This document shows, piece after piece, positions 8,265-16,020 of a stretch of DNA of 51,138 bases; within the stretch, counting starts at the first letter, position 1; every line of letters begins with the position of its first letter. Position numbers and translations under genes: made by a program. The DNA is from Pseudomonas sp. GM18 (GTDB lineage: Bacteria > Pseudomonadota > Gammaproteobacteria > Pseudomonadales > Pseudomonadaceae): NCBI RefSeq assembly GCF_000282195.1, contig NZ_AKJT01000078.1:1-51138 (forward strand). The letters are read 5' to 3'. The notes below the pieces were generated by a model. That model ran no database searches. It saw only the letters and a list, made by a program, of their open reading frames with translations, and was not told the origin of the DNA.

Positions 8265-8639
8265 ATGTTCAAAGCCACACCGAATCCCCCTGAAACCGAC
8301 GACGTTTCCCCCTACGAATCCCCCGATTCGAAAAAACTCAACGAAGCCGCCGAACGCGCGCTCGACCATTACCTCAAGCCACCGCCCAAACAACCCGAAG
8401 GCCGCAAACCAAGCAGGATGTTTCAGGTCGCCCCGGACATGGACAACGAAAGCCTGCTGGCCCATGTCTGCGAATCACTGGCTTCAGCCAGCGTCATGAC
8501 CAGCGACATCGCCGCATATGTCGACGCCCCACAGCGGCATACGCTCCTGGCGATTCAGCAGGTGATCATGCTGGCCGAGCTGGCGGTGAATCGGGTGCTG
8601 GATAACGTCGACGTACCAAAAGCCGCGCCACACAGCTGA
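8265..8639 (+). CDS. DUF6124-type small Pseudomonas protein
   Basis: A 124-residue soluble protein of unknown function. The start MFKATPNPPE and the stretches YESPDSKKLNEAAERALDHY and FQVAPDMDNESLLAHVCESL fit the DUF6124 family as I remember it, a paralogous group common in fluorescent pseudomonads and related to DUF3077. The N-terminal third is Pro-rich and probably disordered. The rest should form helices, ending in AIQQVIMLAELAVNRVLD, which looks amphipathic. There is no signal peptide or membrane segment. The ATG follows an AT-rich stretch with a weak GAGAG ribosome site, so translation may depend on the leader. It is isolated between repeats. Confidence 0.75.
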   Translation: MFKATPNPPETDDVSPYESPDSKKLNEAAERALDHYLKPPPKQPEGRKPSRMFQVAPDMDNESLLAHVCESLASASVMTSDIAAYVDAPQRHTLLAIQQVIMLAELAVNRVLDNVDVPKAAPHS

Positions 8640-8655
8640 CCCCTTGTAGGAACGA

Positions 8656-8770
8656 CCTGTGGCGAGGGGGCTTGCCCCCGTTTGAGTGCGTAGCACTCAC
8701 AAGATCTTTGGACCACCAGAGGTTTTGGGGCAGCTTCGCAGCCCAACGGGGGCAAGCCCCCTCACCACAG
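8656..8770. repeat. Inverted REP pair
   Basis: Same design as 16-150: CTGTGGCGAGGGGGCTTGCC on the left, its complement ending CCCCTCACCACAG on the right. It lies between the DUF6124-type gene and the tadC stop, and may serve as a transcription barrier for both. Confidence 0.85.
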
Positions 8771-8797
8771 GCTCGCTCCTGCAGGATCACCGGTCTT

Positions 8798-9688
8798 TCA
8801 AGAGCCAAAGGCCCGCGCCAGCGCGGTGAAGCTTGGTCCGGCCAGCACGATCAGCAGCGCCGGGAAGAGGAACAACATCATCACCACGGACATTTTGGCG
8901 GACATTTTGGAGATGTATTCCTGTAAGCGTGTCAGGCGTCGGTCATCGAGCAGCAGCTTGAGCCCCAGCAGTGATTTCATCGCGCCGCCGCCCTGATGGA
9001 TCAGTTGCTGAAGGATTACGCAGGTGTCGGTGAATTCGTCCACCGCGAGTAATTGGGTGGCCTTGTTCAGTTCTTCGCCCAGTTCCAGGCCGGAATCGAC
9101 CCGCGCCAGTATCAGGCGCAGTTCGTGGGTCAGGGCCGGCAATAGTTGTTTACCTTCGACGCTCAACACTCGCAGTGATTGTTCCACCGCCATGCCGGAT
9201 TCGAACAGGATGCGCAGCAGTGGAATGAAGGTCGATATCTCGATCGCCAGTTGTTTTTGCCGCTGCTGCGCGGCGGCGGCCAGTAAGCGTTTGGGCAGCA
9301 GGTAGCCGAGGGCGGTGGCGAGGGTTGGGGTGATCCAGTGGTTGTTCACCTGCGGGAAGAACAGGCCCTGTATCAACAGGCACAGGGCCAACGCCAGCAC
9401 CGGTGTGCCGATCTGGCAGGCTGCGAACAGCGAGCGTTGTCGGGCGCTGCGCCAGCCTAGGCGGTTGAGCAGGGTCTGGGTTTCGTTGTCCAACTGGATC
9501 GAACGCTGACCGATGCGGCTGTCGCCCAACATGTGTAGCCAGTGACTGACGCGATGGTCGCTTGGCGGTTTGCCGTCCAGTCGTTGGGTCACCTGGCGCG
9601 CACGTCGATGCTGGTCCAGCAGGCCACTGAGCAGCAACAGCGTGGCCGCCAGAAACAGCAGTGCGCTCGTCAGCAGGGCGATTTTCAT
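8798..9688 (-). CDS. tadC: TadC, inner-membrane platform protein
   Basis: A 296-residue GspF/TadC-type platform protein that works with TadB under the ATPase TadA. It has an N-terminal membrane segment (MKIALLTSALLFLAATLLLL), two central ones near residues 95-130, the cytoplasmic GspF-like helical part (LLRILFESGMAVEQSLRVLS) and a C-terminal membrane segment (VVMMLFLFPALLIVLA). The start overlaps the tadB stop by 4 bases. In PAO1 tadD follows tadC; here a REP pair follows directly. Confidence 0.88.
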   Translation of the reverse strand: MKIALLTSALLFLAATLLLLSGLLDQHRRARQVTQRLDGKPPSDHRVSHWLHMLGDSRIGQRSIQLDNETQTLLNRLGWRSARQRSLFAACQIGTPVLALALCLLIQGLFFPQVNNHWITPTLATALGYLLPKRLLAAAAQQRQKQLAIEISTFIPLLRILFESGMAVEQSLRVLSVEGKQLLPALTHELRLILARVDSGLELGEELNKATQLLAVDEFTDTCVILQQLIHQGGGAMKSLLGLKLLLDDRRLTRLQEYISKMSAKMSVVMMLFLFPALLIVLAGPSFTALARAFGS

Positions 9689-10569
9689 ACGCTACGCAAC
9701 ATGCGCCACAGCGCCAGGCAGCCCACGACCTGCAATCCGAACGCGGTCGCCAGCATCATTTGTCCCGAGCCGCTGTTCCACATGGCCAGCAGGTATTTCG
9801 GATTGGACACCAGGAAGTAGCCGGCAAGCCCCACTGGCATCAGCCCCAGCACCACGGCCGTGACGCGGGTTTCGCCGGTCATGGCGCGCAGTTGGCGCGC
9901 CGCCTGGTCTCGTTCGCGGATCATTTTGATCAGGTTCTCAAACAGCTCACTGGCATTGCCGCCGTAGCGGTGATTGACCTTCAGGCCCAGCGCGAACAGG
10001 CGGAACTCGTCTTTCTCGTACAGTTCGGCGAGGTCCGAGACCGCGTCCGGCAGGCTGACGCCCAAGTGCACGTTGCGCTGAACCCGACCCATGGCGTCTT
10101 TCAGTGGGGCTTCGGCGGCGTTGATGGCGCCCAGCACCGCATCGGCCAGGGTGCGTCCGGACTTCAGGCTGCGCACGGTGTGATCGAGCAGCGTCGGCAG
10201 TTGTTCGATCATGCGTTTGAGCCGGCGCTGATAGCGCCAACTGATGTACAGCCGCAGAGCGAGGGGCGGAGCCAGCAACAACATCAACAAACCGATCCAG
10301 CCCGCCAGGGCAAAGCCCAGCAAAACGCCCAAGGCCCAGAGCAGCAGCCACGACCCCAGGCGCTCCGTGGGGCGACCGAGACCGGCGCGTAGAAAGGCCC
10401 GTTCCAGGCCCGTCCAGGATGATTTTGCGACGGTCAGTTGCGGTTGCCCCTGCGTCAGGCGGCCGAGGGTTCGATCGATGCCGGTCTGGCGCAGACCGTT
10501 GTAGAACAAACGGATCGACACCCCCAGCAGCGTCAGGCAAAGCAGGATGAGCAGCGCCGGTTTGAGCAT
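9685..10569 (-). CDS. tadB: TadB, inner-membrane platform protein
   Basis: A 294-residue GspF/TadB-type platform protein. It has an N-terminal membrane segment (LLILLCLTLLGVSI), a pair of central ones (GSWLLLWALGVLLGFALAG then LLMLLLAPPLAL), the conserved helical core (LPTLLDHTVRSLKSGRTLADAV) and a C-terminal pair (VTAVVLGLMPVGLAGYFLV; MMLATAFGLQVVGCLAL). It starts 10 bases after the tadA stop and its stop overlaps tadC. With TadC it should form the inner-membrane base that passes Flp subunits into the pilus. Confidence 0.88.
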   Translation of the reverse strand: MLKPALLILLCLTLLGVSIRLFYNGLRQTGIDRTLGRLTQGQPQLTVAKSSWTGLERAFLRAGLGRPTERLGSWLLLWALGVLLGFALAGWIGLLMLLLAPPLALRLYISWRYQRRLKRMIEQLPTLLDHTVRSLKSGRTLADAVLGAINAAEAPLKDAMGRVQRNVHLGVSLPDAVSDLAELYEKDEFRLFALGLKVNHRYGGNASELFENLIKMIRERDQAARQLRAMTGETRVTAVVLGLMPVGLAGYFLVSNPKYLLAMWNSGSGQMMLATAFGLQVVGCLALWRMLRSV

Positions 10570-10579
10570 GCCGTGACCT

Positions 10580-11860
10580 TCAATACGTCAAGGGAGAGAG
10601 CGCCGACTCGCGACGCAGTTTGTCGCCGGCGGGGTTGGCCGCCTCGCGCAGAAAACCGCGGCCGGTACGTCGGTCGAAGCGGAACAGTGTGTTGGTCACG
10701 TAGACGTCATCACGAATGCCGACGACCTCCACCACTTCGCTGACGCAACGGCGGCCATCGGGCAGGCGCGTCAGTTGGATCACCACATCCAGCGCCGCGC
10801 AAATCATTTGCCGCAGGGTGCGTTCGGCGATGAGCCGTCCGGTCAGGCCCACCAGCGTCTCCAGGCGCAACAGCGCATCCTGGGCGTTGTTGGCGTGCAC
10901 GGTGCTCATCGAACCGTCGTGCCCGGTGTTCATGGCCGTGAGTACGTCGACCACTTCGACGCCGCGAATCTCGCCGAGGATGATCCGGTCCGGGCGCATC
11001 CGCAGCGCGTTGCGAATCAGGTCGCTGGCCTTCACTTCGCCGTGTCCTTCGGCATTCGGCGGCCGGGTTTCCAGGCGCACCACGTGAGGATGGCCGAGTT
11101 GCAGTTCGGCGACGTCTTCGATGGTGACCAGTCGTTCGTGAGGGGCGATCAACTGGCTGAGTATGTTTAGCAGCGTGGTCTTGCCGGTGCCGGTACCGCC
11201 GCTGACCAGGATGTTGCAACGCTTGCCCACGGCCTCTTGAATGAACTCGAAGATCGCCTGGTCGATGGTTTGCATCGCCATCAGGTCGGAGCTTTTGAGC
11301 ATGTCCTTGCGGAATTTTCGAATCGACAGGCATGGGCCATCGAGGGCAATCGGTGGAATGATCGCGTTGACCCGGCTGCCATCGGGCAGGCGTGCATCGA
11401 CCATCGGCGAAGACTCGTCGAGCCGTCGGCCCAGGGGCGCGAGAATCCGTTGCATGACCCGCTCGACATGGTGGTCGTCGATAAACCGCAGGTCACTCAG
11501 ATGCAACACTCCCTCGCGCTCGACGAACACACGGTGCGGGCCGTTGACCAGAATCTCGGTCACCGCCGAGTCGCGCAGCAGCACTTCCAGCGGACCGAAA
11601 CCGGTGAGTTCATCGACGATTTCTTCCGCCAGCCGTTCCATTTCGTAGCGGGATATCGCCAGGTGCAGACGGGCGATGTACTCGGCGACTTTGTCGGTGA
11701 CGAACTGCGACAGCATGGGCCGCGAACCTTCCAGCAGGTTTTTCCCGGACTCTTCGATGGCGTCGATGATGTAGCGGTGCAGCACCAGTTTCAGGCCTTC
11801 GTGGTCGGTATTGCCGGTCGGCCCGTGCGAGGGGGCGCCGAAGAGTTTTTCCCCGCTCAC
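10580..11860 (-). CDS. tadA: TadA, secretion ATPase (CpaF family)
   Basis: A 426-residue hexameric ATPase of the type II/IV secretion family that powers pilus assembly. An N-terminal helical domain leads into the VirB11-like core. Walker A is GGTGTGKTT near residues 218-226, the Asp box is near LVTIEDVAELQL, Walker B is RIILGEIRG near residue 290, and the His box is STVHANNAQDAL. All catalytic motifs are intact. The start overlaps tadZ by 4 bases. Confidence 0.92.
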   Translation of the reverse strand: MSGEKLFGAPSHGPTGNTDHEGLKLVLHRYIIDAIEESGKNLLEGSRPMLSQFVTDKVAEYIARLHLAISRYEMERLAEEIVDELTGFGPLEVLLRDSAVTEILVNGPHRVFVEREGVLHLSDLRFIDDHHVERVMQRILAPLGRRLDESSPMVDARLPDGSRVNAIIPPIALDGPCLSIRKFRKDMLKSSDLMAMQTIDQAIFEFIQEAVGKRCNILVSGGTGTGKTTLLNILSQLIAPHERLVTIEDVAELQLGHPHVVRLETRPPNAEGHGEVKASDLIRNALRMRPDRIILGEIRGVEVVDVLTAMNTGHDGSMSTVHANNAQDALLRLETLVGLTGRLIAERTLRQMICAALDVVIQLTRLPDGRRCVSEVVEVVGIRDDVYVTNTLFRFDRRTGRGFLREAANPAGDKLRRESALSPLTY

Positions 11861-13062
11861 TGCACGCCCCTCAACCGGTTGAACCAGCCGGCCTTGGGCT
11901 TATCCGGGCTTTCGGAGCGTTTGGCCAACTGTTCGCCGAGGGAGCGCAGGCTTTGGGTCAGGCCCTCGCGTGGGGCCAGCTCGAACAGGCTCAGCCCTTG
12001 ATTCTTGGCGTTGAGCCGCACTTCCGGGCTGTAGGCAAACACCGCGATCACCTCCATGCCGAAGATTTTGCCCAAGGTGTCGGAGTCCGGCGCGACGCTG
12101 CGCAGGTAGCGATCCACCAGCAACCTGGCGTGGTTGAGCTTCAGGCCTTTTTCGCGCCAGCGGCTGAGCACTTCAAGGTTGCGTCGGCAGTCGAGCACGT
12201 TCTGATCGGTGTACCACAGCAACTTGTCGCAATGGCTGACGAAGGTGCGCAACGCTTCACTGTCCGACTGGCCGGTGAGGTTCACCACGATGTGCTGGAA
12301 ATGTTGGCGCAAGGCACTGAGCAGCATGTACAGCTCGGCGGCGCTGGTCTGTTCGAGCGGTTCATCGTTGCCGGCGTAGGCGAGGATTCGCAGCCCCGCG
12401 TCGCAGGTGGTGAAGGCGCTGTCGATCAGCGTTGCGTCCAGGCGCCGGAGGTGGCGCAACGCATCGCCGAAATGAAACGAGCTCTCCAGCCCCAGCAAGG
12501 CCAGGCTGTCGCCACGGGGCAGTCCCAGATCCAGCAACAGCGTTTGCTGGCCGCTCTTTTGCACCACGTGCGCCAGGTGGTTGGCGAGCAACGCGCCGTC
12601 GCCATTGCCCTGTGCGCCGTAAAGTACGGTCAGGCCACCTTGTGGCACCTGTTGTGTGTTCGGCGCCACGCTCGGCAGGCGTTTACTCAGGCGTCGCACC
12701 AGGCCGGCGACTTCACTGGAGCGCGAGCCGTAAGAGACAAAATCCCGAGCGCCGGCGCGCATGGCATTGAGCACCAGTTGGTTGTCCATGCCATCGCCCA
12801 GGGCCACGATCGCCAGCATCGGTTTGGCTTCCAGGGCGCCCTCGATCAACGCGCTCTGGGCTACCACATGCTCATGGTCCAGACCCACGAACACCAGGCT
12901 GGCGAAGGTCACGTCCACCAGCGTCAAGAGCTCGTCGAGGTTGCCGCCACCGGCGCTGATCACTCGGCCCAAAGGGGCGAGCGCCCCTTGCAGCCACTCG
13001 AAGTCGGTGTTGTTGCGCGTGATCGCGAGGAAGGTCTGGCTCAGGTTCTGGCTCTGGCTCAT
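11857..13062 (-). CDS. tadZ: TadZ, ParA-like Tad localisation protein
   Basis: A 401-residue TadZ/CpaE protein that in other Tad systems places the apparatus at a pole. An N-terminal receiver-like domain (to about residue 130, with ALGDGMDNQLVLNAMRAGARD) is followed by a MinD/ParA-like domain. The P-loop reads VLYGAQGNGDGALLANHLA. It lacks the Lys-Gly-Gly and the Lys-Thr/Ser of a working Walker A motif, so nucleotide binding is doubtful. Some TadZ proteins are known to have weak P-loops, so this may be normal for the subgroup. The start codon overlaps the stop of the 23-codon scar ORF as ATGA. Confidence 0.85.
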   Translation of the reverse strand: MSQSQNLSQTFLAITRNNTDFEWLQGALAPLGRVISAGGGNLDELLTLVDVTFASLVFVGLDHEHVVAQSALIEGALEAKPMLAIVALGDGMDNQLVLNAMRAGARDFVSYGSRSSEVAGLVRRLSKRLPSVAPNTQQVPQGGLTVLYGAQGNGDGALLANHLAHVVQKSGQQTLLLDLGLPRGDSLALLGLESSFHFGDALRHLRRLDATLIDSAFTTCDAGLRILAYAGNDEPLEQTSAAELYMLLSALRQHFQHIVVNLTGQSDSEALRTFVSHCDKLLWYTDQNVLDCRRNLEVLSRWREKGLKLNHARLLVDRYLRSVAPDSDTLGKIFGMEVIAVFAYSPEVRLNAKNQGLSLFELAPREGLTQSLRSLGEQLAKRSESPDKPKAGWFNRLRGVQ

Positions 13063-13130
13063 TGCGATAATCCGCCGTGTTTATCGACGTGGCCGTTTTC
13101 GAGGAAGTACGGCGTGAAACGTCTGCGCAT
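13059..13130 (-). pseudogene. 23-codon scar ORF at the rcpA position
   Basis: This ORF begins ATG CGC AGA CGT TTC ACG, with GAGGA about 10 bases before it. It ends CAATGAG, where TGA overlaps the tadZ ATG. The peptide starts MRRRFTPYF, like the basic start of a signal peptide, but goes straight into a hydrophilic tail (ENGHVDKHGG). In PAO1 the secretin gene rcpA occupies exactly this place between rcpC and tadZ. My reading is an in-frame internal deletion of rcpA that kept its start and stop signals. It could instead be a small gene of its own or an assembly collapse. Confidence 0.6.
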
Positions 13131-13151
13131 GGAGAAGCGTCCTCGCTCGAT

Positions 13152-14084
13152 TCAGGGCGTTTGTTGGGTGACGGCATTGCCGCGAATGACTTCCACGCTC
13201 GGCTTGCGCGGTGCTGCGCCTCTGGGGGCGGGGGATTGTGGAGTGCCGGCCAGGGCCAGTTGACTGAACTGCACCAGTTCGCGGTTGGCATTGGCCAGGC
13301 TCGCCGATGAGTCACCACGGCCGGCCCAGTATTGGCTCAGGCGTTGCTCCTCGGCGCTGCGCACGGCCAGGCGCAAAACCCCGACCTGCGCCGCGAGCAT
13401 CAGGCGGCTCAAGAGGGATTCAGGGACGGCGAGCAATACGGTGCGGGCGCTGGTGCGCAGTTGTTCCTGCTTGAGTTTCTCTTCATGGTTGAGTGCCGGG
13501 TTGGCAGGCTTGCCATCATTCGTCAGTCCCAACTGCTCGCCGACCCCGAGTACGCGCAACGCCGGGACCACGACCTGGGCCGACTGCTGGAGGTTGTTGG
13601 TGTCCATGCGCAGAAACAGCAGCACGTCGACATAGTCGCCGGGGCTCAGTTGGCCGCCGACATTGATTACATCATCCGCCGCCACGGCGAGGGCGCGTTC
13701 ATCGGCGCGGATCATCCGCGCCAGCGTACCGCCGGCTTCGAAACTTTGGTCATTGAGCCAGCTGCCGGCGGTGAGCGCGCGCCAGGGCGTACGGCCAATG
13801 GCTTGATCGAGACGGGTCAGGCTGCCGACCGGGGCGGTACGGAGTTTTTCCAGGGTCACGTCGGCGGCGGTGATCTGCTCGAACGGCGCGATGTCACGCA
13901 GCAGCACCACCACCGGTTGGCGGGTCGGGTCGTCCACCGAGGCCAGTATCGAGGCCGATGATGTGCCGGATTGCACGACGGGTTCGGGAGCCGGTTGACG
14001 ACTCAGCGTCAGCCCCCAGTAACCGGCAATGATGGCGCCTACCAGAAACAGCCCGGCCAGGCCCAGGGTGACGCGGCTGTTCAT
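13152..14084 (-). CDS. rcpC: RcpC/CpaB, Tad pilus periplasmic protein
   Basis: A 310-residue CpaB/RcpC protein. It has one N-terminal membrane anchor (LGLAGLFLVGAIIAGYWGL), then an SAF domain (VVVLLRDIAPFEQITAADVTLEKL) and a beta-rich domain containing LSPGDYVDVLLFL. In Tad systems this protein lies in the periplasm and is thought to contact the secretin, which is missing here. I use the ATG at 14084, with GGGGAG 8 bases upstream; an in-frame ATG at 14147 adds 21 residues unlike the family. It is divergent from flp. Confidence 0.86.
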   Translation of the reverse strand: MNSRVTLGLAGLFLVGAIIAGYWGLTLSRQPAPEPVVQSGTSSASILASVDDPTRQPVVVLLRDIAPFEQITAADVTLEKLRTAPVGSLTRLDQAIGRTPWRALTAGSWLNDQSFEAGGTLARMIRADERALAVAADDVINVGGQLSPGDYVDVLLFLRMDTNNLQQSAQVVVPALRVLGVGEQLGLTNDGKPANPALNHEEKLKQEQLRTSARTVLLAVPESLLSRLMLAAQVGVLRLAVRSAEEQRLSQYWAGRGDSSASLANANRELVQFSQLALAGTPQSPAPRGAAPRKPSVEVIRGNAVTQQTP

Positions 14085-14411
14085 GAAGGCTCTCCCCCTT
14101 TCCTGCTGCGTAACGCCCCCAAGAGTTCTAACGGGATGACTTCTCAATCAGGCAGTTATGAACGTGGGACTATTTCGCTATGTGACGGTAGCGCAGGTAA
14201 AGCAAAATGCCATCACGCGGCGGTAAATATCTGACAAAAGTAACGGGCTGGAGCCCAAAGTGCTGTTTTGTGGCGTTAATGAACCGGTTACTGCTTAAGT
14301 ATTAATGCGTTCTTACAGTTGTTGGCCATGGGTTTGCCGACAATGCTGATGCTGGCATATGGGAATCATGTTGCGGTCGTGCAACATCCGCTGTCATTCA
14401 GGAGACATGTC
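14085..14411. promoter_or_regulatory. Divergent control region between rcpC and flp
   Basis: 327 bases with no gene. It is AT-richer than its surroundings, notably at 14160-14310. It should hold the promoters of flp and of the rcpC-tad operon, the expected targets of PprB. I see no clear -35/-10 pair and no obvious inverted repeat long enough to call an operator. Confidence 0.5.
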
Positions 14412-14609
14412 ATGTTCTTCACCAAAACGGTTCAGAAGATCAAATCCCACATCGCTTTTTACAAAGACCTTGCCAAAGATACCGAAGGCGCTTCGGGTAT
14501 CGAGTACGCGATCATTGCAGGCATGGTGGCACTCACGCTTGCGGCGTTTGTGACACCCATCTCCACGTCGATCAACGCGATGTTCACTACGATTTCAGCT
14601 GCGCTTTGA
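14412..14609 (+). CDS. flp: Flp pilin precursor
   Basis: A 65-residue Flp-type prepilin and the main pilus subunit. A basic and polar leader ends in KDTEG, followed by ASGIEYAIIAGMVALTLAAF. The cleavage site is after that Gly, with the Glu-Tyr pair of Flp pilins at positions 5-6 of the mature protein. AGGAG lies about 9 bases before the ATG at 14412. An upstream in-frame ATG at 14319 gives an implausible extension. It should be processed by the peptidase at 5528. Confidence 0.93.
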   Translation: MFFTKTVQKIKSHIAFYKDLAKDTEGASGIEYAIIAGMVALTLAAFVTPISTSINAMFTTISAAL

Positions 14610-14695
14610 TTTGAAGGCTGGCAAGGGGCGGTCATTTGCCAATCCCGCAAAGGGCTTCTAACGTCAAGGCTTAGTCCATTGCAGGTGTTACCCCC

Positions 14696-15106
14696 ATGAA
14701 CGCTCCAGCGCTCCCTCGGCAACAGCTTCTTCTGGTCGATGACGAGGAGGATGCGTTACTGGAATTGGCCGAGTTGCTGGAGGGCGAGGGTTTTACTTGT
14801 TTTACGGCAACGTCGGTCAAGCTCGCCCTGCATCATTTGACTCGTCATCCTGATATTGCACTGGTGATTACTGATCTGCGGATGCCGGAGGAGAGTGGCA
14901 TGTCGTTGATCAAGCGTCTGCGTGAGCACACGGCTCGTCAGCATTTGCCGGTGATTGTGACGTCGGGGCATGCGGATATGGAGGATGTGAGCGACATGTT
15001 GCGCTTGCAGGTGCTGGATTTGTTTCGCAAGCCGATTTATCACGTGCGGTTGTTGGAGACGTTGAATAATTTGTTTCCACAGCCTCGGGATTTGGTGAGG
15101 TCCTGA
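14696..15106 (+). CDS. Stand-alone receiver-domain response regulator
   Basis: A 136-residue single receiver domain with no output domain. It has the acidic pair LVDDEED, the phosphorylation site D60 (VITDLRMPEESG), a Thr/Ser position in VIVTSGHAD and Lys in LFRKPIY. It starts 86 bases after flp on the same strand and may be co-transcribed with it. The nearest kinase is PprA, but the pairing is only a guess from location. It may act as a phosphate sink or by protein contact. Confidence 0.85.
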   Translation: MNAPALPRQQLLLVDDEEDALLELAELLEGEGFTCFTATSVKLALHHLTRHPDIALVITDLRMPEESGMSLIKRLREHTARQHLPVIVTSGHADMEDVSDMLRLQVLDLFRKPIYHVRLLETLNNLFPQPRDLVRS

Positions 15107-15128
15107 GTGTATGTACATCGCGCTGAAC

Positions 15129-15158
15129 TGTGGCGAGGGGGCAAGCCCCCTCGCCACA
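15129..15158. repeat. Single REP hairpin between convergent genes
   Basis: A near-perfect palindrome, arms TGTGGCGAGGGGG and CCCCCTCGCCACA with a CAAG loop. It lies between the receiver gene and the convergent MaoC gene (15164), so it may end transcription from both sides. Confidence 0.8.
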
Positions 15159-15163
15159 ATCCA

Positions 15164-16018
15164 TCAGGCAACCGGCCGCCACTGCCCCACCATATGCTCG
15201 ATCTCCCCGGCACCCATCAACTGGAAATCCCCACTGGCCCCTGCCGCGCTGGACATCAGCGTCACCTCGCTGGGCAAGCGCACCGGTTTTCTGAACTGCA
15301 CCGCAATCTCGACGTTTGCCGTCGGTAAATGATCGCTCAGGGCTGCCAGGGTCCGCGCCTTGTTCCACAGGCCATGGGCGATGGCGCTGGGGAAACCGAA
15401 GAGTCTGGCGCTGATCGCGCTCAGGTGAATCGGGTTGTAGTCACCGGACACCTTGGCGTATCGGCGGCCAATGTCCGCCGGCGCTTTCCAGTGGGCCACC
15501 TCGGTCAGCGACAGTATTGGTGCAAAAACATCTTCGACAGGCTCGCCTGCCAGTTTGACCCCGCGACAGAGCATCTGGCTTTCGGCTTCCCACAGCAGCC
15601 CCAACTGGTCGTCGAGCGCCGTCACTAACTCGAACGTCGCGCCCTTGGCATGGGGTTGCAGATTCTGCACCTTCACGCTGACCCGCACGCGACTCACGCC
15701 ACCCATGGGGCGCATGACTCGGATGCGATTGCTCAAGTGAATCAGCCCCAGCAGCGGGAAGGGAAACGCCTTGGCGGTGAGCAGTTGCATCTGCAAGGCA
15801 AACGCCAAAATGTGGGGATACGTCGGTGGCAGCAGGCCGTTGTCGGCGAGACCACACACTTTGCGGTAAGCCTCCAGGCGTTGCGGATCGACATTGACCC
15901 AACAGTGATAACCCAAGTCAGGCAGTGCGGTGCCGGTGATTTTGCGTCGCGTCGCCGCCTTCACATACAACGTCTGCAGGTTGGGTTCGCGAGAGAGCAC
16001 GTGCCAGTCGGTGGTCAT
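15164..16018 (-). CDS. MaoC-like acyl dehydratase/hydratase
   Basis: A 284-residue hot-dog-fold protein. The C-terminal half carries the hydratase 2 signature YAKVSGDYNPIHLSAISARL with the catalytic Asp and His, then FGFPSAIAHGLW. The N-terminal half looks like a degenerate second hot-dog domain, as in two-domain MaoC enzymes. It should hydrate or dehydrate enoyl-/3-hydroxyacyl thioesters. I use the ATG at 16018, two bases after the stop of the FabG gene; an ATG at 16048 would overlap that gene. With the FabG and the thiolase it makes a three-enzyme fatty acyl set. Confidence 0.82.
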   Translation of the reverse strand: MTTDWHVLSREPNLQTLYVKAATRRKITGTALPDLGYHCWVNVDPQRLEAYRKVCGLADNGLLPPTYPHILAFALQMQLLTAKAFPFPLLGLIHLSNRIRVMRPMGGVSRVRVSVKVQNLQPHAKGATFELVTALDDQLGLLWEAESQMLCRGVKLAGEPVEDVFAPILSLTEVAHWKAPADIGRRYAKVSGDYNPIHLSAISARLFGFPSAIAHGLWNKARTLAALSDHLPTANVEIAVQFRKPVRLPSEVTLMSSAAGASGDFQLMGAGEIEHMVGQWRPVA

Positions 16019-16020
16019 GG

